IMG/VR virus record: IMGVR_UViG_3300049020_000042
Coordinates: 1 to 53,968 of that record
Strand: one strand, 5' to 3'
Source: a virus
DNA: 53,968 nucleotides
Position 1 is the first letter of the stretch. Each line of letters starts with the position of its first letter. Of this stretch, positions 15,952 to 24,456 are shown piece after piece. The notes beneath the pieces are model-generated. The model had not been told where the DNA came from. It worked only from the letters and a program-made list of their open reading frames with translations, and did no database searches. The position numbers and the translations under genes were made by a program.

Positions 15952-17094
15952 ATGTCGACTAAGAAGAATACCGCACGCATCGAAACTCTGGTCATGAAGC
16001 CCAGTGAAGTTTCCAAGGTCATCCAGCATTTTGCCTCCATGCAAAAGCAACGTTCCCTGTTCATCTGGGGTCCCCCAGGTATCTCGAAGTCCAGCGTGAT
16101 CGCACAAGTAGCCAAGGAACTGGGTTACGACTTCGTTGACGTCCGCCTGTCCCAAATGGACCCAACCGACCTGCGCGGTATTCCTCACCCTGTGAAGGAA
16201 ATCGACGAGAAGACCGGCAAGGAAGTTTCCGGCATGCGTTGGTCCGCTCCCCTGGTTCTCCCACGTGATCCCAAGGCTAAGGCATTCATCCTGCTTGATG
16301 AATTCAACTCGGCCGCCCCAAGCGTGCAAGCTGGTGCGTATCAGCTGATCCTGGACCGCAAGCTGGGCGAGTACACGGTTCCAGAAGGTTGCGTGATCAT
16401 CGCAGCTGGTAACCGTGAAAACGACAAGGGCATCACGTTCCGTATGCCCACTCCAATCGCAAACCGCTTCGTTCACATCGAAATGAAGCACGACTTCGAC
16501 GACTGGCAGCGTTGGGCTCTGAACGCGAACGTTGACCAATATGTGGTTGGTTTCCTGAGCGCTTTCAAGCACGAACTGTTCAACTTCGACGCAAACTCCG
16601 CAAGCCGTGGCTTCCAAACGCCCCGCACTTGGGAATTCGTTAGCGACATTCTGCCCGGCTCTGAAAAGCTTCCAGAACTGGTCCTGATGGGTCTGGTCGC
16701 TGGTTGTGTGGGTGATGCTGCTGCTGCCCAATTCATGGAATACCGCAAGAATGCTGCTGATCTGCCAGCAAGCTCGGACATCCTGAACGGCAAGGTTACC
16801 AAGCTGAAGCGCAACGACGTCAGCCTGTGCTACGCTCTGACGACCGCACTGTGCTACGAACTGCGTGACAACTACGTTGAAGTGGAACGCAACGGCAAGA
16901 AGGCCGCTGACCACGAAAACTGGCTCAAGCAAGCGAACAACTTCATCGGCTTCATGCTGGAAAACTTCAACCCCGAAGTTTGCATCATGGGCGCAAAGAC
17001 CGCGCTGAGCGTGTTCCGTCTGCGCTTTGAAGCCAAGAAGATGCCCAACTTCGACACTTTCACGAAGCAGTACAAAGACCTCATCATGAACTGA
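15952..17094 (+). CDS. MoxR-type AAA+ ATPase
   Basis: 380 residues. Walker A GPPGISKSS (about 38-46), Walker B AFILLDEF (about 103-110), sensor-1 AAGN and an arginine-rich finger region. The LRGIPHP segment is typical of the MoxR branch. MoxR ATPases act as chaperones with VWA-domain partners; one follows immediately at 17512. Codons are strongly biased to CTG, CGC, AAC and AAG, unlike most of the window, suggesting very high expression. The start has a perfect AAGGAG. Confidence 0.85.
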   Translation: MSTKKNTARIETLVMKPSEVSKVIQHFASMQKQRSLFIWGPPGISKSSVIAQVAKELGYDFVDVRLSQMDPTDLRGIPHPVKEIDEKTGKEVSGMRWSAPLVLPRDPKAKAFILLDEFNSAAPSVQAGAYQLILDRKLGEYTVPEGCVIIAAGNRENDKGITFRMPTPIANRFVHIEMKHDFDDWQRWALNANVDQYVVGFLSAFKHELFNFDANSASRGFQTPRTWEFVSDILPGSEKLPELVLMGLVAGCVGDAAAAQFMEYRKNAADLPASSDILNGKVTKLKRNDVSLCYALTTALCYELRDNYVEVERNGKKAADHENWLKQANNFIGFMLENFNPEVCIMGAKTALSVFRLRFEAKKMPNFDTFTKQYKDLIMN

Positions 17095-17100
17095 TGAGGC

Positions 17101-17121
17101 GGTGGGGACAAGTTCCCCACC
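17101..17121 (+). terminator. Terminator-like hairpin after the AAA+ gene
   Basis: 8-bp GC-rich stem (17101-17108 with 17114-17121) then CCAAGTTTT. A second small stem (GCACG/CGTGC, 17131-17148) follows. Confidence 0.6.
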
Positions 17122-17150
17122 CCAAGTTTTGCACGGGCGGTCTCGTGCTA

Positions 17151-17181
17151 GGTGAGGCTGAGCAATTAGCCTCACCTTTTT
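17151..17181 (+). terminator. Intrinsic terminator
   Basis: 9-bp perfect stem (17151-17159 with 17168-17176) and T5 tail; third hairpin in 80 bases. Confidence 0.8.
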
Positions 17182-17195
17182 ACCAAGGAAACTTT

Positions 17196-17363
17196 ATGAA
17201 GATCAAAGATTTAATCGAAATCCTCTCAACTCAAGATCCTGAACAAGAGATCGCAATTGTTGATAACGGCAGTATTCTGAAGTCTAGTTCTGTTGAGGCT
17301 ATGATTGAATACAATCAGGACAACGATACTGGTGAATATTTCATTCCCACAGAGGAATATTGA
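17196..17363 (+). CDS. Small hypothetical protein
   Basis: 55 residues with AAGGAA 5 bases upstream of ATG 17196. Acidic; DLIEILSTQDPEQEIAIVDN resembles short phage proteins with a helix-strand pattern (LxxxLxxxDPDxEVxxxD). No function assigned. Confidence 0.55.
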   Translation: MKIKDLIEILSTQDPEQEIAIVDNGSILKSSSVEAMIEYNQDNDTGEYFIPTEEY

Positions 17364-17511
17364 ATGACGCCCAAGCTGATCACAGAATACGGTGGTGGGC
17401 CACGGGTGTTCTTTCTGATTTGCTTTTCATAATCAAATATTTTTGTGCCATATCAACAATTGGCATCACCATGACTATATAATGGTTGTGTCTTAAACGA
17501 ACGAGGTATAC

Positions 17512-18798
17512 ATGTCCACCCTTAGCTCCCCATCCAATCTGAACCTCAATGATGAAGTGGTTCATGCCATCGTGGCAGCTCGCGTCAAGCTGCTCCTGGA
17601 AAAGCCGTTCTTCGGTAACTTGGCAACTCGCCTGATCCTCAAAGAGGCGGATGGTTGGTGCAAAACCGCAGCAACTGATGGCCGTCACCTGTATTACAAC
17701 CGAGAATTCATCAAGGGTCTGACGCAAGCTCAACTCCTGTTCCTGGTTGGTCACGAAGTGCTGCATTGCGTGTACGATCACTTGGGCCGCCGTGGTCAAC
17801 GTGACCCCAAGATCTGGAACATGGCGAATGACTACATCGTCAATGACACGCTGGTGAAGGAAGGCGTGGGCAAGATGCCTGAAGGCGGTTTGCTGGACAA
17901 CAAATACAACGACACGATGACTTCTGAAGAAGTCTACGAAATCCTGAAGAAGAACAGCGTCACGATCAAGATGCCTCTCGACCAGCATTTGGATGCGGCC
18001 GGTGACAGCAAGGGTGATGATGACGGTGATGGTAGTGGTGACGGTGACGGTGGCCAGCCCAAGAAAATGGGCAGCGGCAGCGGCGGCAAAACTGTTGATG
18101 TCACGGTCATGGGCAAGGACGGCCCACCCAAGCTGACTGAAGACGATCTGAACAAGATTCGTACTGAAATTCGCACCGCAACGATCCAGGCAGCACAAAC
18201 TGTTGGCGCTGGTAAGGTCCCCGCAGGCGTGCGTCGCATGATCGAAGAGCTGACCAGCCCCAAGATGGACTGGCGCACTCTCCTGGACTCGCACATCAAG
18301 AGCTCCATCAAGGACGACTACACGTTTGCCAAGGTGAACCGTCGTAGCTGGTCTCTGGGTGCATTCCTCCCCGGCCAGGATTACCTGGAAACCGTGGAAG
18401 TTGCTGTGGCGGTTGATACGTCGGGCTCCATGACTGACGAAATGCTGCGTGATATCCTGGGTGAAGTAAAGGGCATCATGGAAACTTTCCAGGACTTCAA
18501 GCTGACCTTGTGGACGTTTGACACCCAGGTGTACAACCCCAAGGAATTCACCAGTCACAACCTGGATGAACTTCTGCAGTACGATCCCAAGGGTGGTGGT
18601 GGTACGGACTTTGACGTCAACTTCGAGTTCATGAAGGAAAACGGTCTGGAGCCACATCGCTTTGTGATGTTCACTGACGGTTACCCATGTGGTAGCTGGG
18701 GTGATGAAAACTACACTGACACGTTGTTCGTGATTCACGGCAACACCAGCATCGTGGCTCCGTTTGGTATCACGGCATACTACGACGACGCCAAGTAA
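17512..18798 (+). CDS. DUF2201-type metallopeptidase-like/VWA protein, MoxR partner
   Basis: 428 residues. The N-terminal domain has the zinc motif HEVLH in VGHEVLHCVYDHLG (about 83-96). A Gly/Asp/Ser-rich linker (about 165-200) leads to a VWA domain with the MIDAS start VAVDTSGSM (about 302-310), a GGGGTDF Thr region and MFTDG. The layout is that of proteins encoded beside MoxR ATPases, as here. Codon use is as biased as that of the ATPase. GACGAGG precedes ATG 17512; TATAAT at 17478-17483 is a plausible -10. Confidence 0.8.
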   Translation: MSTLSSPSNLNLNDEVVHAIVAARVKLLLEKPFFGNLATRLILKEADGWCKTAATDGRHLYYNREFIKGLTQAQLLFLVGHEVLHCVYDHLGRRGQRDPKIWNMANDYIVNDTLVKEGVGKMPEGGLLDNKYNDTMTSEEVYEILKKNSVTIKMPLDQHLDAAGDSKGDDDGDGSGDGDGGQPKKMGSGSGGKTVDVTVMGKDGPPKLTEDDLNKIRTEIRTATIQAAQTVGAGKVPAGVRRMIEELTSPKMDWRTLLDSHIKSSIKDDYTFAKVNRRSWSLGAFLPGQDYLETVEVAVAVDTSGSMTDEMLRDILGEVKGIMETFQDFKLTLWTFDTQVYNPKEFTSHNLDELLQYDPKGGGGTDFDVNFEFMKENGLEPHRFVMFTDGYPCGSWGDENYTDTLFVIHGNTSIVAPFGITAYYDDAK

Positions 18799-18800
18799 TC

Positions 18801-18827
18801 AGAGGGGAATGCGCAGACATTCCTCTT
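18801..18827 (+). terminator. Hairpin after the VWA gene
   Basis: About 10 bp stem with two G-T pairs (18802-18811 with 18818-18827); weak T-run. Confidence 0.5.
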
Positions 18828-18844
18828 ACTGAGTAGACGCTTGT

Positions 18845-18872
18845 AGGGGTACCAGGACGTCCTGGTACCCCT
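18845..18872. repeat. Perfect 28-bp palindrome
   Basis: Each base from 18845 to 18858 is mirrored by 18859-18872, with no loop. It is GC-rich, lacks a T-run and lies 17 bases before ATG 18889. Could be an operator or an mRNA hairpin. Confidence 0.7.
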
Positions 18873-18888
18873 AACCATTGAGGGATAC

Positions 18889-19125
18889 ATGAATAAAGAA
18901 CGACAAAAGTTCTACGCCATTCGAGAACTTAAGGTGATGGCCGTAGTATTGGCTGTATATGGAGCATGCGCTTTTGGCATATCGACGGGGAAGAGCATAG
19001 TTCAGAACAAGTGTCGAACCGATCACATGATTCAGATAGAGGAAGAACCCCTTGATGGTAAGGGCGTGTCACGTACCGTGAACTATCTCTGCTTGCCAAC
19101 TTCTTATCCGGTGATTGATAAATGA
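18889..19125 (+). CDS. Small single-span membrane protein
   Basis: 78 residues. One hydrophobic segment, VMAVVLAVYGACAFGIS (about 15-31), after a short basic N-terminus, then about 45 polar residues with two Cys. ATGA overlap with the lipoprotein at 19122. An inner-membrane protein followed by an overlapping lipoprotein recalls spanin pairs, but the periplasmic part is short and not coiled-coil, so this is only a possibility. Confidence 0.5.
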   Translation: MNKERQKFYAIRELKVMAVVLAVYGACAFGISTGKSIVQNKCRTDHMIQIEEEPLDGKGVSRTVNYLCLPTSYPVIDK

Positions 19126-19298
19126 TTGATATGAGAACAATCATTACCGCAATCATCATTGCATCAACTTTACTTCTGTCTGGCTGCATAGTTACGCTCG
19201 CTCCTGGCTATTATCAGGGAACCGTTTATGTTCACCAGCCAGCGGGATATTATCATCATGGCCATTACCATCGTCATGGTGGATGGCACAAGAGATAA
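19122..19298 (+). CDS. Small lipoprotein
   Basis: 58 residues. Signal peptide with lipobox LLSGC (Cys about 22), so the mature product should be lipid-anchored and only about 37 residues long. It is rich in Tyr, His and Gly (GYYHHGHYHRHGGWHKR). The His-rich end might bind metal. Candidate outer-membrane spanin subunit with the preceding gene, or a surface/exclusion lipoprotein. Confidence 0.6.
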   Translation: MIDMRTIITAIIIASTLLLSGCIVTLAPGYYQGTVYVHQPAGYYHHGHYHRHGGWHKR

Positions 19299-19368
19299 TT
19301 TTGAAATAATCAAAGTTTCATTAAATTCGCATACCATTTCAGTATAATGGTGACAAGGACGGATAATA

Positions 19369-19716
19369 ATGATTCATCAAACAGTTAGATTCACTGGCTT
19401 GACAGTGAGATCAGAACTTCTGTGCTCCAAGCTGGGCAACAGAAAATCCCAAGGACCAATACCAGCATCTTGGTGTCGCATTTCAATCCCGGATGCGCCC
19501 CAAGATGGTGCATCCATGGATCGCCTAGATCGATGGGTAACGGAAACAATGCAAGGAAGATGGGGAGTTTACCAGCCAGAATACGGCGCGGTGATCTTCG
19601 GAGCTTCCGGAAAAATCGTCATAGCATTTGAAAATGACGACGACGCACTCATGTTCAAGCTGATGGACGGTGGGGCGATTTGGAAAGACATGGCAGACAC
19701 AAAAGAAGGATATTGA
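19369..19716 (+). CDS. Small FKL-motif protein
   Basis: 115 residues. [20 protein letters not shown] matches the motif almost ideally, followed by [20 protein letters not shown] (19343-19348) and AAGGACG precede it. Its stop is 2 bases before clpP. Confidence 0.6.
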   Translation: MIHQTVRFTGLTVRSELLCSKLGNRKSQGPIPASWCRISIPDAPQDGASMDRLDRWVTETMQGRWGVYQPEYGAVIFGASGKIVIAFENDDDALMFKLMDGGAIWKDMADTKEGY

Positions 19717-19718
19717 AA

Positions 19719-20297
19719 ATGATGGTTCCGATGATTCTCGAAAACACTGGTCGCGGTGAACGTGCGATGGATCTCTACAGCAAGATGCTGATGGAGCGCG
19801 TCATCTTCCTAAACGGTCCAGTGGAAGACAACATGGCAAATCTTATTTGCGCACAGCTCCTGTATCTGGAGTCCGTGGACCCAAGTAAGGATATCTCGAT
19901 GTACATCAACTCACCAGGTGGTTCAGTTAACGCTGGTCTGGCTATTCGTGATACGATGAACTTCATCAAATGCGACGTTTCTACTGTCTGCATGGGCATG
20001 GCCGCTTCCATGGGGGCCTTGCTGCTGAGTTCAGGCACCAAGGGCAAGCGGTTTGCGCTCCCAGACGCTAGAATCATGATCCACCAAGTGTCATCCGGTA
20101 CTCGTGGTACCGTTATGGATCAGGAAATTCAACTGAAAGAAAGCGTTACATTGAATGATCGCCTGCATCATATCATGACCGAAGCTTGCGGTCAGTCCTT
20201 TGAAAAGGTCAAGAACGATTGCTCGCGTGACTATTTTATGTCGGCAGCTGAAACTGTCACTTACGGTCTCATTGACCGCGTTATTGACAAGCGTTGA
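19719..20297 (+). CDS. clpP: ClpP-type serine protease
   Basis: 192 residues, the usual ClpP size. The catalytic Ser is in [11 protein letters not shown], His in ARIMIHQ and Asp in [11 protein letters not shown]. The [12 protein letters not shown] loop is present. ATG 19719 lies 8 bases after AAGGA; a second ATG follows directly. No Clp ATPase is in the window, so it may use the host's unfoldase or act in virion protein processing. Confidence 0.9.
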   Translation: MMVPMILENTGRGERAMDLYSKMLMERVIFLNGPVEDNMANLICAQLLYLESVDPSKDISMYINSPGGSVNAGLAIRDTMNFIKCDVSTVCMGMAASMGALLLSSGTKGKRFALPDARIMIHQVSSGTRGTVMDQEIQLKESVTLNDRLHHIMTEACGQSFEKVKNDCSRDYFMSAAETVTYGLIDRVIDKR

Positions 20298-20320
20298 AAG
20301 TTCTTACCAACTAAGGAAAG

Positions 20321-20563
20321 ATGAATCAAATTGAGTATAGGGCTGGAAGTGAAACACCCATGCCCCATATTATCAGAGTCTCACTGAAGGGCTCGGATCA
20401 AACTCGTTCTGATTTAATCACTAGGTGGATAGAATTCTGGTGTCAAACCAACTGCGAAGCTGGTTGGCACCTTCGTGAATACGAGACCCACGTGGAAATA
20501 GGATTCGAGGACTTGAGTGAACTAGTTCACTTCAAGTTGAGCCCCGAATGTGATTCAAATTGA
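20321..20563 (+). CDS. Small FKL-motif protein
   Basis: 80 residues. VEIGFEDLSELVHFKLSPE is the C-terminal motif. The first strand PHIIRVSLKG resembles KVIIRVPH of the 62-residue member. AAGGAA precedes ATG 20321. Convergent with the secreted-protein gene. Confidence 0.6.
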   Translation: MNQIEYRAGSETPMPHIIRVSLKGSDQTRSDLITRWIEFWCQTNCEAGWHLREYETHVEIGFEDLSELVHFKLSPECDSN

Positions 20564-21067
20564 TCCCTTGGGATCAATGTCTTCCTTGTACCAACGAACA
20601 CATCTGATAATCGCAGGATTCAAAGAATAGGCATTCTCATAGGATGCCTTTTCTATATCCGTCAAATGATCACTGTTCATGACCTGTTGATATCTTTCCA
20701 TCTGGGTTTTGAAGGCGTTTGACTTAGCTTCTTGGACATTCTTCCATTTGAGATTGTCCATACCAGCTTGTGACATATTCTTCTTTTTAAAGTATTCATT
20801 GAATACTTTAAAGTTCGCTGCCATCTTATCCTGATAATCAGAGAGTTCGACTAGTTTTTCCGGTGGGATAACTATCTTTAAGGCAGTCATCTTTGCATAA
20901 GCCTGCTCCGTTAGGTGATGGGCAGCGATGAACGTAGCTTGGCATCCACCGATGAATCCAGCTTCGTTCTCATGAAAAGATTTGATTTTGATAATTGAGT
21001 CCTGATTGAACGCTGAAGAACTCAGCGTCAGGAGCATTATGGCGATAATGGCTTTTTTAATTGGCAT
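20555..21067 (-). CDS. Secreted hypothetical protein
   Basis: 170 residues from ATG at 21067; an upstream in-frame start at 21139 would bury the signal sequence. MPIKKAIIAIMLLTLSSSAF is a typical Sec signal peptide. The mature part is helical and basic with conserved-looking GGCQATF and a second Cys near the end (IIRCVRWY), which could form a disulphide. It is the only (-) gene in this part. A role at the envelope, such as superinfection exclusion or lysis control, is possible but unproven. Confidence 0.6.
   Translation of the reverse strand: MPIKKAIIAIMLLTLSSSAFNQDSIIKIKSFHENEAGFIGGCQATFIAAHHLTEQAYAKMTALKIVIPPEKLVELSDYQDKMAANFKVFNEYFKKKNMSQAGMDNLKWKNVQEAKSNAFKTQMERYQQVMNSDHLTDIEKASYENAYSLNPAIIRCVRWYKEDIDPKGSI
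20560..20577. terminator. Hairpin between convergent genes
   Basis: Perfect 8-bp stem (20560-20567 with 20570-20577), 2-base loop, overlapping both gene ends. Confidence 0.5.
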
Positions 21068-21137
21068 AGTAATCGTAATGTTTTTGCTGCCAGTGTACAT
21101 TGACGCCATACGAAATAGGTTGTAAACTTGGTGCAAC

Positions 21138-22307
21138 ATGAAAAAGATTTCCCTTAACAGCTTGGTGTTCTTGATCGATGTAACAACTCAACAGGTTGAA
21201 GATCGATTCCGTCACCACGAATTTATCTCCTACGATTCAGTCAGTGCGGCACTCTTTGGAAGCTCCACTAGGCCTGATATGCGTGATGCCGTACATGCGG
21301 AAATTGAACGTCAAATCAGCCTGCGATTGTCTCTGGGTCAACGAGTGGTTGTTGAAGCTCCCGATTTGAAGCGTGATGTGCGAGTCAGTATTGCCATGCA
21401 TGTCAATTCTATTGGCTATAACGTCTACTATTTGGTGGATGAACACGGTGCCAAGCGCGATACCGTGCGCAACGATCGTGGTGTCGAGGTAATCGATGTG
21501 AACAATACCCAGGTACAAGTCGTAAACAAAACTTCTGATTCGATGTTTATTCAACATCTGAAGTCTTTGGACTATGACGGTATCACGGTTGTAGGGGATG
21601 TCCACGGAATGATGAATCAACTCCAGAACGCCGTGAGTTGGGCAAAACGTAGAAACCACTTCCTCCTGTTTTTGGGCGATGTGCTTGATTACGGTAATGA
21701 AACCCTCGAGGTGACTGACGCGGTGTACCAATTGGTAATTCGTGGGGAAGCGGATGCACTTTTGGGAAATCACGAACGTAAGATTTTCCGGTATCTGTCT
21801 CCGAAGAACAAAAACGTAAATCATATGCGTTTGAGTTCCGGCAACAAGGTAACGATTGATCGAGTCGAATCACTGAATTCCTTTGACAAGGAACGTTGGG
21901 TAAACCGTTTCAACTCTTTGGTTCACCTAATGAGAAACCATAGAACTTTTGACAATTTCATCTTTGCTCATGGTGCGGTTTCCCCGGAGTTGTGGAATAA
22001 CAACGATCATAGATTGCGTGGTGCGCTGGAAGAAATTACTCTGTTCGGAGAAGTAGACGATTCGATTAAAAGATCTGACAACTTCCCCAATAGAGTCTAC
22101 AATTGGGTAGACCAATTGCTCCCGGGTCAGACTGCCATTGTTGGTCACGACATCAGAAGCAATTATGAACCTTTTTCTCATATTGGCATCAAGGGTGGAA
22201 AAGCTATTTTCCTTGATACTGGTTGTGGCAAAGGCGGGCATTTGAGTACTCTGGATATCAGATTCTCAAATGATGGTCCCCGTATAGAAAACACCAACAT
22301 TCATTGA
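21138..22307 (+). CDS. Calcineurin-like phosphatase with degenerate kinase-like N-terminus (Pnkp-like)
   Basis: 389 residues. The second half has all metallophosphatase motifs: VVGDVHG (about 152-158), FLGDVLDYG, LLGNHE, FAHGAVS and VGHDI. The first 130 residues resemble the kinase domain of bacterial Pnkp (FISYDSVSAALFG, RLSLGQRVVVEAP, GYNVYYLV), but the P-loop is missing: the expected position reads LVFLIDVTTQQVEDRF. So 5' kinase activity is unlikely. It may remove 2',3'-cyclic or 3' phosphates from cleaved RNA, as in T4-type tRNA repair, or act on proteins. Confidence 0.75.
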   Translation: MKKISLNSLVFLIDVTTQQVEDRFRHHEFISYDSVSAALFGSSTRPDMRDAVHAEIERQISLRLSLGQRVVVEAPDLKRDVRVSIAMHVNSIGYNVYYLVDEHGAKRDTVRNDRGVEVIDVNNTQVQVVNKTSDSMFIQHLKSLDYDGITVVGDVHGMMNQLQNAVSWAKRRNHFLLFLGDVLDYGNETLEVTDAVYQLVIRGEADALLGNHERKIFRYLSPKNKNVNHMRLSSGNKVTIDRVESLNSFDKERWVNRFNSLVHLMRNHRTFDNFIFAHGAVSPELWNNNDHRLRGALEEITLFGEVDDSIKRSDNFPNRVYNWVDQLLPGQTAIVGHDIRSNYEPFSHIGIKGGKAIFLDTGCGKGGHLSTLDIRFSNDGPRIENTNIH

Positions 22308-22308
22308 T

Positions 22309-22515
22309 ATGTTCGCAGAAATTTATGGAAGTGAATACTCCGGCTGCGATGGATGGCATTCATGGTTGAAAACAACTCTGGAAGTCATTCCTCGCGAAGG
22401 GGAAACGGTAGCTCAGTGCAAGGTGCGAGCTGAAAAGGAAATTGACGAAAAGTATTCAAGTACCTACGTCAGAACGACAGTTAAGTGGTTGGAATCGCTA
22501 CCTCAGTTGGAGTAG
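22309..22515 (+). CDS. Small hypothetical protein
   Basis: 68 residues, starting 1 base after the phosphatase stop. Acidic with GETVAQCKVRAEKEIDEKY helix. No family recognised. Confidence 0.5.
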   Translation: MFAEIYGSEYSGCDGWHSWLKTTLEVIPREGETVAQCKVRAEKEIDEKYSSTYVRTTVKWLESLPQLE

Positions 22516-22519
22516 CGGG

Positions 22520-22527
22520 ATAAATAT
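22520..22527 (+). promoter_or_regulatory. T4-type late promoter
   Basis: ATAAATAT, 17 bases before ATG 22545, with GGAGG at 22535-22539. Confidence 0.6.
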
Positions 22528-22544
22528 CAAAAATGGAGGTTGCT

Positions 22545-23108
22545 ATGGATTTGAGTATTCATGTTGGAGGAGACACACTGGTTTTGAACAGTGATGGTCT
22601 GCCTTTGGATATCATTCCCATTAGCACCGTGAGCTGGCGTGATGCCATTAAGGCTCAATACCAGGGCAATATCGACGTCTTGCATCACTATAGTGATTGG
22701 GTTGTTCGCAGCCCCAGTGTGGAGCTTCAGGTGCCATCGGTCATCATGATGCGTCAATGGGTTAAAATGGGTAGGAGAGTAAAGTTCTCCAGACGAAACG
22801 TGTACATTCGTGACCGTTTCACATGTCAGTATTGCAATGAGGTTTTCCCTCATGATGAACTGACTATGGATCACGTCGTGCCACGACTGGAAGGTGGTAA
22901 GACCGTCTGGAATAACATCGCTTCTGCTTGCAGCCCATGCAATCATGAAAAGAGTCACTTCAGCAAGATGAAGCCCAGGAATGCACCACGTAAGCCATCG
23001 TATGGTGAAATGTTGGCAATCCTGCGTACGAGCAAAATCACCATCCGTGATCCAGCTTGGAACTTCTACTTGGGATGGCCTGAACATTTAGTCACCATTC
23101 AACGATAA
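22545..23108 (+). CDS. HNH endonuclease
   Basis: 187 residues. Zinc and catalytic elements in order: CQYCNEVF, MDHVVPRLEGG (the HNH His), NNIASACSPCNHEKS. The N-terminal 85 residues (LVLNSDGLPLDIIPISTVSW) match the stand-alone HNH family common in bacteria and phages, whose members begin with this beta segment. ATG 22545 is 5 bases from GGAGG. Late-promoter control suggests a packaging- or DNA-processing role rather than pure homing. Confidence 0.85.
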   Translation: MDLSIHVGGDTLVLNSDGLPLDIIPISTVSWRDAIKAQYQGNIDVLHHYSDWVVRSPSVELQVPSVIMMRQWVKMGRRVKFSRRNVYIRDRFTCQYCNEVFPHDELTMDHVVPRLEGGKTVWNNIASACSPCNHEKSHFSKMKPRNAPRKPSYGEMLAILRTSKITIRDPAWNFYLGWPEHLVTIQR

Positions 23109-23137
23109 AATAATCCCCTTAATTGGGGATTATTTTT
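23107..23137 (+). terminator. Intrinsic terminator
   Basis: 12-bp perfect stem (23107-23118 with 23125-23136), T5 tail. Confidence 0.85.
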
Positions 23138-23193
23138 GACTGGCACGCTCGTCATATGTAAAATCACCTTTGTCAAAGAACAAGGAGAATTAA

Positions 23194-23502
23194 ATGACGA
23201 CTGAAAACACTACCGCAGGTGCTGCACCTGAAGCCGCTCAGCCAAACATCAACATCAACGATCTGCAAGCCGCAGTTCAGATTATTGATTACGCTGCCGA
23301 TCAAGGTGCGTTCAAGGGTTGGGGCGTTATCGAACAAGTGAAGGTCATCCGTGATCGTCTCAATGCGTTCGTAGTCGCCACCGTGCCTAAGAAGGCAGAA
23401 CCAGCTCCACAAGCTGCAAAGGCAACTCCCAAGAAGATCACCAAGGCTCCAGCTGGTGCAAAGAAGTCTGCTTCGGTTGCAAAGACTGCTGCTAAGAAGT
23501 AA
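23194..23502 (+). CDS. Protein with H1-like Lys/Ala/Pro-rich tail
   Basis: 102 residues. A small helical domain (INDLQAAVQIIDYAADQG, about 20-50) is followed by a 40-residue tail of AKKxPKK-type repeats (PKKITKAPAGAKKSA), like histone H1 or bacterial H1-like proteins. Probably binds nucleic acid through the tail. A strong AAGGAGA lies before ATG 23194, and codons look well expressed. Confidence 0.65.
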   Translation: MTTENTTAGAAPEAAQPNININDLQAAVQIIDYAADQGAFKGWGVIEQVKVIRDRLNAFVVATVPKKAEPAPQAAKATPKKITKAPAGAKKSASVAKTAAKK

Positions 23503-23541
23503 TACAGAAGGGCATCAGCCCTTCTAATTTGAGGATCAAAT

Positions 23542-24168
23542 ATGTCAGATATTAAGAAACACGTCGGTAGAGTAAAGTCCACCGACCAACGTTGCGTGGT
23601 AGTATTCATGCAACTCCCTGACGATAAGGAAAAGGCCCTGATCGTTAATGTTGAGACTTTGCCAGAACGCCTTGAGCAACTGGTAATGGAAATTCTCAAC
23701 TCCCCAGAAGGCCAACAAGCTGGTGATTTGGCTGATACCCTGGGTCGCAGAATGGTACCAGAACAACGAGTTACGGTTCTGACTGAGTTGCATAATCGTG
23801 GTTATCTGCGAGCAGAAACTATCGATAACATCATCATGTTCCCTCGTCCAAATTCACCATTCCCACTGCGTGATTTGTTGGCTGCAATGGGCAAGCTGGA
23901 TGGTGTAACTGCTGCGACTGCTGATACTGGTGATTCGGATGGCAAGTACAACCAACACGTTCAAAACAAGAATGTGGCAGTCACGGAAGAAAAGATGGCA
24001 ACGGCCATGAATATCCTTGCAGAAGCCGAGATGCTCCAACTGGAAGCAAATCGCAAGCGCGAACAAGCCTACAAGATTGCACCTGGTCTCCGTCCAGAAC
24101 AAACCGCAATCAAGGAAGTTGCAGCCGTAACTTCCAAGGATCAGAAGGCTGAGGCGAAAGCAAAATGA
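23542..24168 (+). CDS. Hypothetical protein with helical basic C-terminus
   Basis: 208 residues. The N-terminal half looks globular (RCVVVFMQLPDDKEKALIV, then LADTLGRRMVPEQRVTVL). The C-terminal 70 residues are a predicted long helix ending KDQKAEAKAK. Probably co-transcribed with the H1-like gene. No family recognised. Confidence 0.6.
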   Translation: MSDIKKHVGRVKSTDQRCVVVFMQLPDDKEKALIVNVETLPERLEQLVMEILNSPEGQQAGDLADTLGRRMVPEQRVTVLTELHNRGYLRAETIDNIIMFPRPNSPFPLRDLLAAMGKLDGVTAATADTGDSDGKYNQHVQNKNVAVTEEKMATAMNILAEAEMLQLEANRKREQAYKIAPGLRPEQTAIKEVAAVTSKDQKAEAKAK

Positions 24169-24455
24169 CCACTTCATCGAGAGATTCCTTTCTGCATCTC
24201 ATCGAAGCGGAGAGGGCTCGTCAGAGCGATCTCCCGGGATCAGAATTTGACCTCAACAATTCAGTCAATGACTGGATTGCCATTGCAACTCATTATTTGA
24301 GTGAACCTGCGAAGCGTCCTGCTTCAAAGCAGATGGGTCGTGGTCTTCGGATTACACAAAGCGAATTTGAGGATTCTCTCGTTAAGGCAGCCGCAGTTAT
24401 TTTGGCAGCTTTGGAGCATTCGGATTCTCTAAAGAAAAAGGACCATCTCCTTTGA
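24165..24455 (+). CDS. Small helical hypothetical protein
   Basis: 96 residues, ATGA-coupled. FLHLIEAERARQSDLPG and FEDSLVKAAAVILAALEH recall the helix pattern of small phage proteins sometimes grouped with MazG-like folds, but metal-binding EExxE/ExxD motifs are absent. Confidence 0.5.
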   Translation: MTTSSRDSFLHLIEAERARQSDLPGSEFDLNNSVNDWIAIATHYLSEPAKRPASKQMGRGLRITQSEFEDSLVKAAAVILAALEHSDSLKKKDHLL

Positions 24456-24456
24456 T

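Noticed and set aside
15937-17175. 412-codon open frame on the (-) strand
   Set aside because: It is antisense to the AAA+ gene. It arises because that gene's C/G-ending codons rarely make reverse-strand stops, and its product is low-complexity His/Val-rich.
17380-18738. 452-codon open frame on the (-) strand
   Set aside because: Antisense shadow of the VWA gene for the same codon-bias reason; no RBS and no domain.
21237-21824. 195-codon (-) frame opposite the phosphatase gene
   Set aside because: The (+) strand shows intact catalytic motifs across this stretch; the (-) product has no recognisable features.
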